Assembly (NCBI GenBank): GCA_013044465.1
Contig: JABEUL010000189.1
Span: 1-7,571, forward strand
Length of the DNA stretch: 7,571 nucleotides
Source: Acidimicrobiales bacterium
GTDB taxonomy: Bacteria; Actinomycetota; Acidimicrobiia; Acidimicrobiales; JABEUL01
Reading direction: 5' to 3'
Shown here: in pieces, positions 6,947-7,571 of the stretch
How the letters are laid out: every line of letters begins with the position of its first letter
Numbering within the stretch: the stretch's first letter is position 1
The notes under the pieces: generated by a model
Seen by the model: the letters and a program-made list of their open reading frames with translations, nothing else
What the model was told of the DNA's origin: nothing
The model's database searches: none
Position numbers and translations under genes: made by a program

Positions 6947-7571
6947 ATGGACATACATGGATCGGACTTAGGAGTCTCGTTTTTAGATCTCTCCAATTTG
7001 TCAGATGATGAACGCTTCTTGAAAGAAGAAGCTCATCGTGTGGCAAGAGACATCTTGCGGCCAGCTGCTTGGCAACTAGACAAGATGTCGCCAGAGGAGA
7101 GAATTCTTGAGTCATCGCCATTCCACAAAGCAATGGCTGAGTTGAAAAGTCTTGGCTATCACAGAATGTTTTTGCCCGCAGAGTACGGAGGACCCCAGGA
7201 GCCACTAAGTGCAAATGCTCAAGCGGCGGTCTTAGAAGAGTTGGGTTGGGGTTCGCTTGGTCTTGCCACCAGCTTTTTAGTTGACACGCTTCCTTTTTTG
7301 TCAATTGCCTTTTTCGGGAGTGATGAGTTAAAAGAGTCCGTTTTGAAGCCATGGGTCGAGGACGAGCAAGGGAAGTTCAAAGGTTGTTGGGCTATAACAG
7401 AGCCTGACCATGGCTCTGATTTTCTCTCACTGAGACAAGGTGGGCTAGATGCTCCTAAAGGTCAACTTGTTGCTAAAGCGGTGGACGGCGGTTGGTTGAT
7501 ATCTGGCCAGAAGTCGGCTTGGGTATCATATGCTCCAGTTGCGACCCATGGAGCAATTCACGTGCAGGAAG
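6947..7571 (+). CDS. Acyl-CoA dehydrogenase, N-terminal part (runs off right edge)
   Basis: This is a flavoprotein that introduces an alpha-beta double bond into acyl-CoA thioesters and passes electrons to ETF; the exact substrate cannot be told from this fragment. The 208 visible codons start at ATG 6947, the first in-frame ATG after TGA 6917-6919. They give an N-terminal helical domain (DERFLKEEAHRVARDILRPA, about 21-40), then LGYHRMFLPAEYGG (69-82), a usual family motif. LEELGWGSLGLATSF (96-110) follows. CWAITEPDHGSD (147-158) is the FAD-contacting strand, the counterpart of the common AMTEPEAGSD. The mid-domain beta-barrel begins with WLISGQKSAWVSYAP, where classical members have the GxKxWIxN strand. 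The catalytic Glu and C-terminal helices lie outside the window. No Shine-Dalgarno sequence is clear. It is probably the first gene of an operon reading rightward, under the palindrome at 6910-6924. Confidence 0.93.
   Translation, partial: MDIHGSDLGVSFLDLSNLSDDERFLKEEAHRVARDILRPAAWQLDKMSPEERILESSPFHKAMAELKSLGYHRMFLPAEYGGPQEPLSANAQAAVLEELGWGSLGLATSFLVDTLPFLSIAFFGSDELKESVLKPWVEDEQGKFKGCWAITEPDHGSDFLSLRQGGLDAPKGQLVAKAVDGGWLISGQKSAWVSYAPVATHGAIHVQE

Noticed and set aside
6945..7352. 135-codon open frame on the minus strand
   Set aside because: It is antisense to a clear acyl-CoA dehydrogenase and has no protein-like motifs.
1..7571. CRISPR array, tRNA/rRNA genes, insertion sequence or integrase
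   Set aside because: No regularly spaced repeats, no tRNA-like cloverleaf and no transposase or integrase motifs were seen on either strand.

Overview
The window looks like chromosomal DNA from an actinobacterium (Actinomycetota) of moderate to low GC. By hand count, sample 60-base stretches run from about 37% (2581-2640) to 60% (4021-4080). The lineage is inferred from the actinobacterial style of the penicillin acylase, the near-leaderless look of several starts and the mix of genes. No rRNA or other marker is present, so it is tentative.

Layout from left to right. (1) 70-2106 +: the catalytic beta-chain and the 3' end of the alpha-chain of a secreted penicillin-acylase-type Ntn hydrolase. 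Its 5' part is missing or out of frame. (2) 2107-2429: non-coding, with two weak hairpins. (3) 2430-2771 +: a small DUF4288-like protein. (4) 3483-2819 on the minus strand: a type II toxin-antitoxin pair. It has a ribbon-helix-helix antitoxin followed 5 bases later by a PIN-domain toxin that is cut by one in-frame TAA. (5) 3484-3965: no convincing gene, but a possible antitoxin operator, a possible relic on the minus strand and a promoter-like -10 box. (6) 3966-5919 +: an RloA/RloB (AbiL-like) anti-phage operon with overlapping stop and start codons. The ATPase is intact. The RloB effector has an in-frame TAG and a frameshift. (7) 6121-6666 +: a four-helix membrane protein of unknown function. 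(8) 6947 to the right edge +: the N-terminal third to half of an acyl-CoA dehydrogenase, with a perfect 15-base palindrome just upstream. The gaps 5920-6120 and 6667-6946 show no further gene.

The main theme is gene decay. In both two-part systems the toxic or effector half (PIN RNase, RloB) carries nonsense or frameshift lesions, while the partner (antitoxin, RloA ATPase) has an open frame. The acylase is also damaged. I see no candidate for a wholly new system here. The most informative observation is the selective loss of effectors from a defence/toxin-antitoxin island lying between metabolic genes. Sequencing or assembly error is the main alternative for the frameshifts. It is a weaker explanation for the two nonsense codons, because the PIN frame continues unshifted past its stop.
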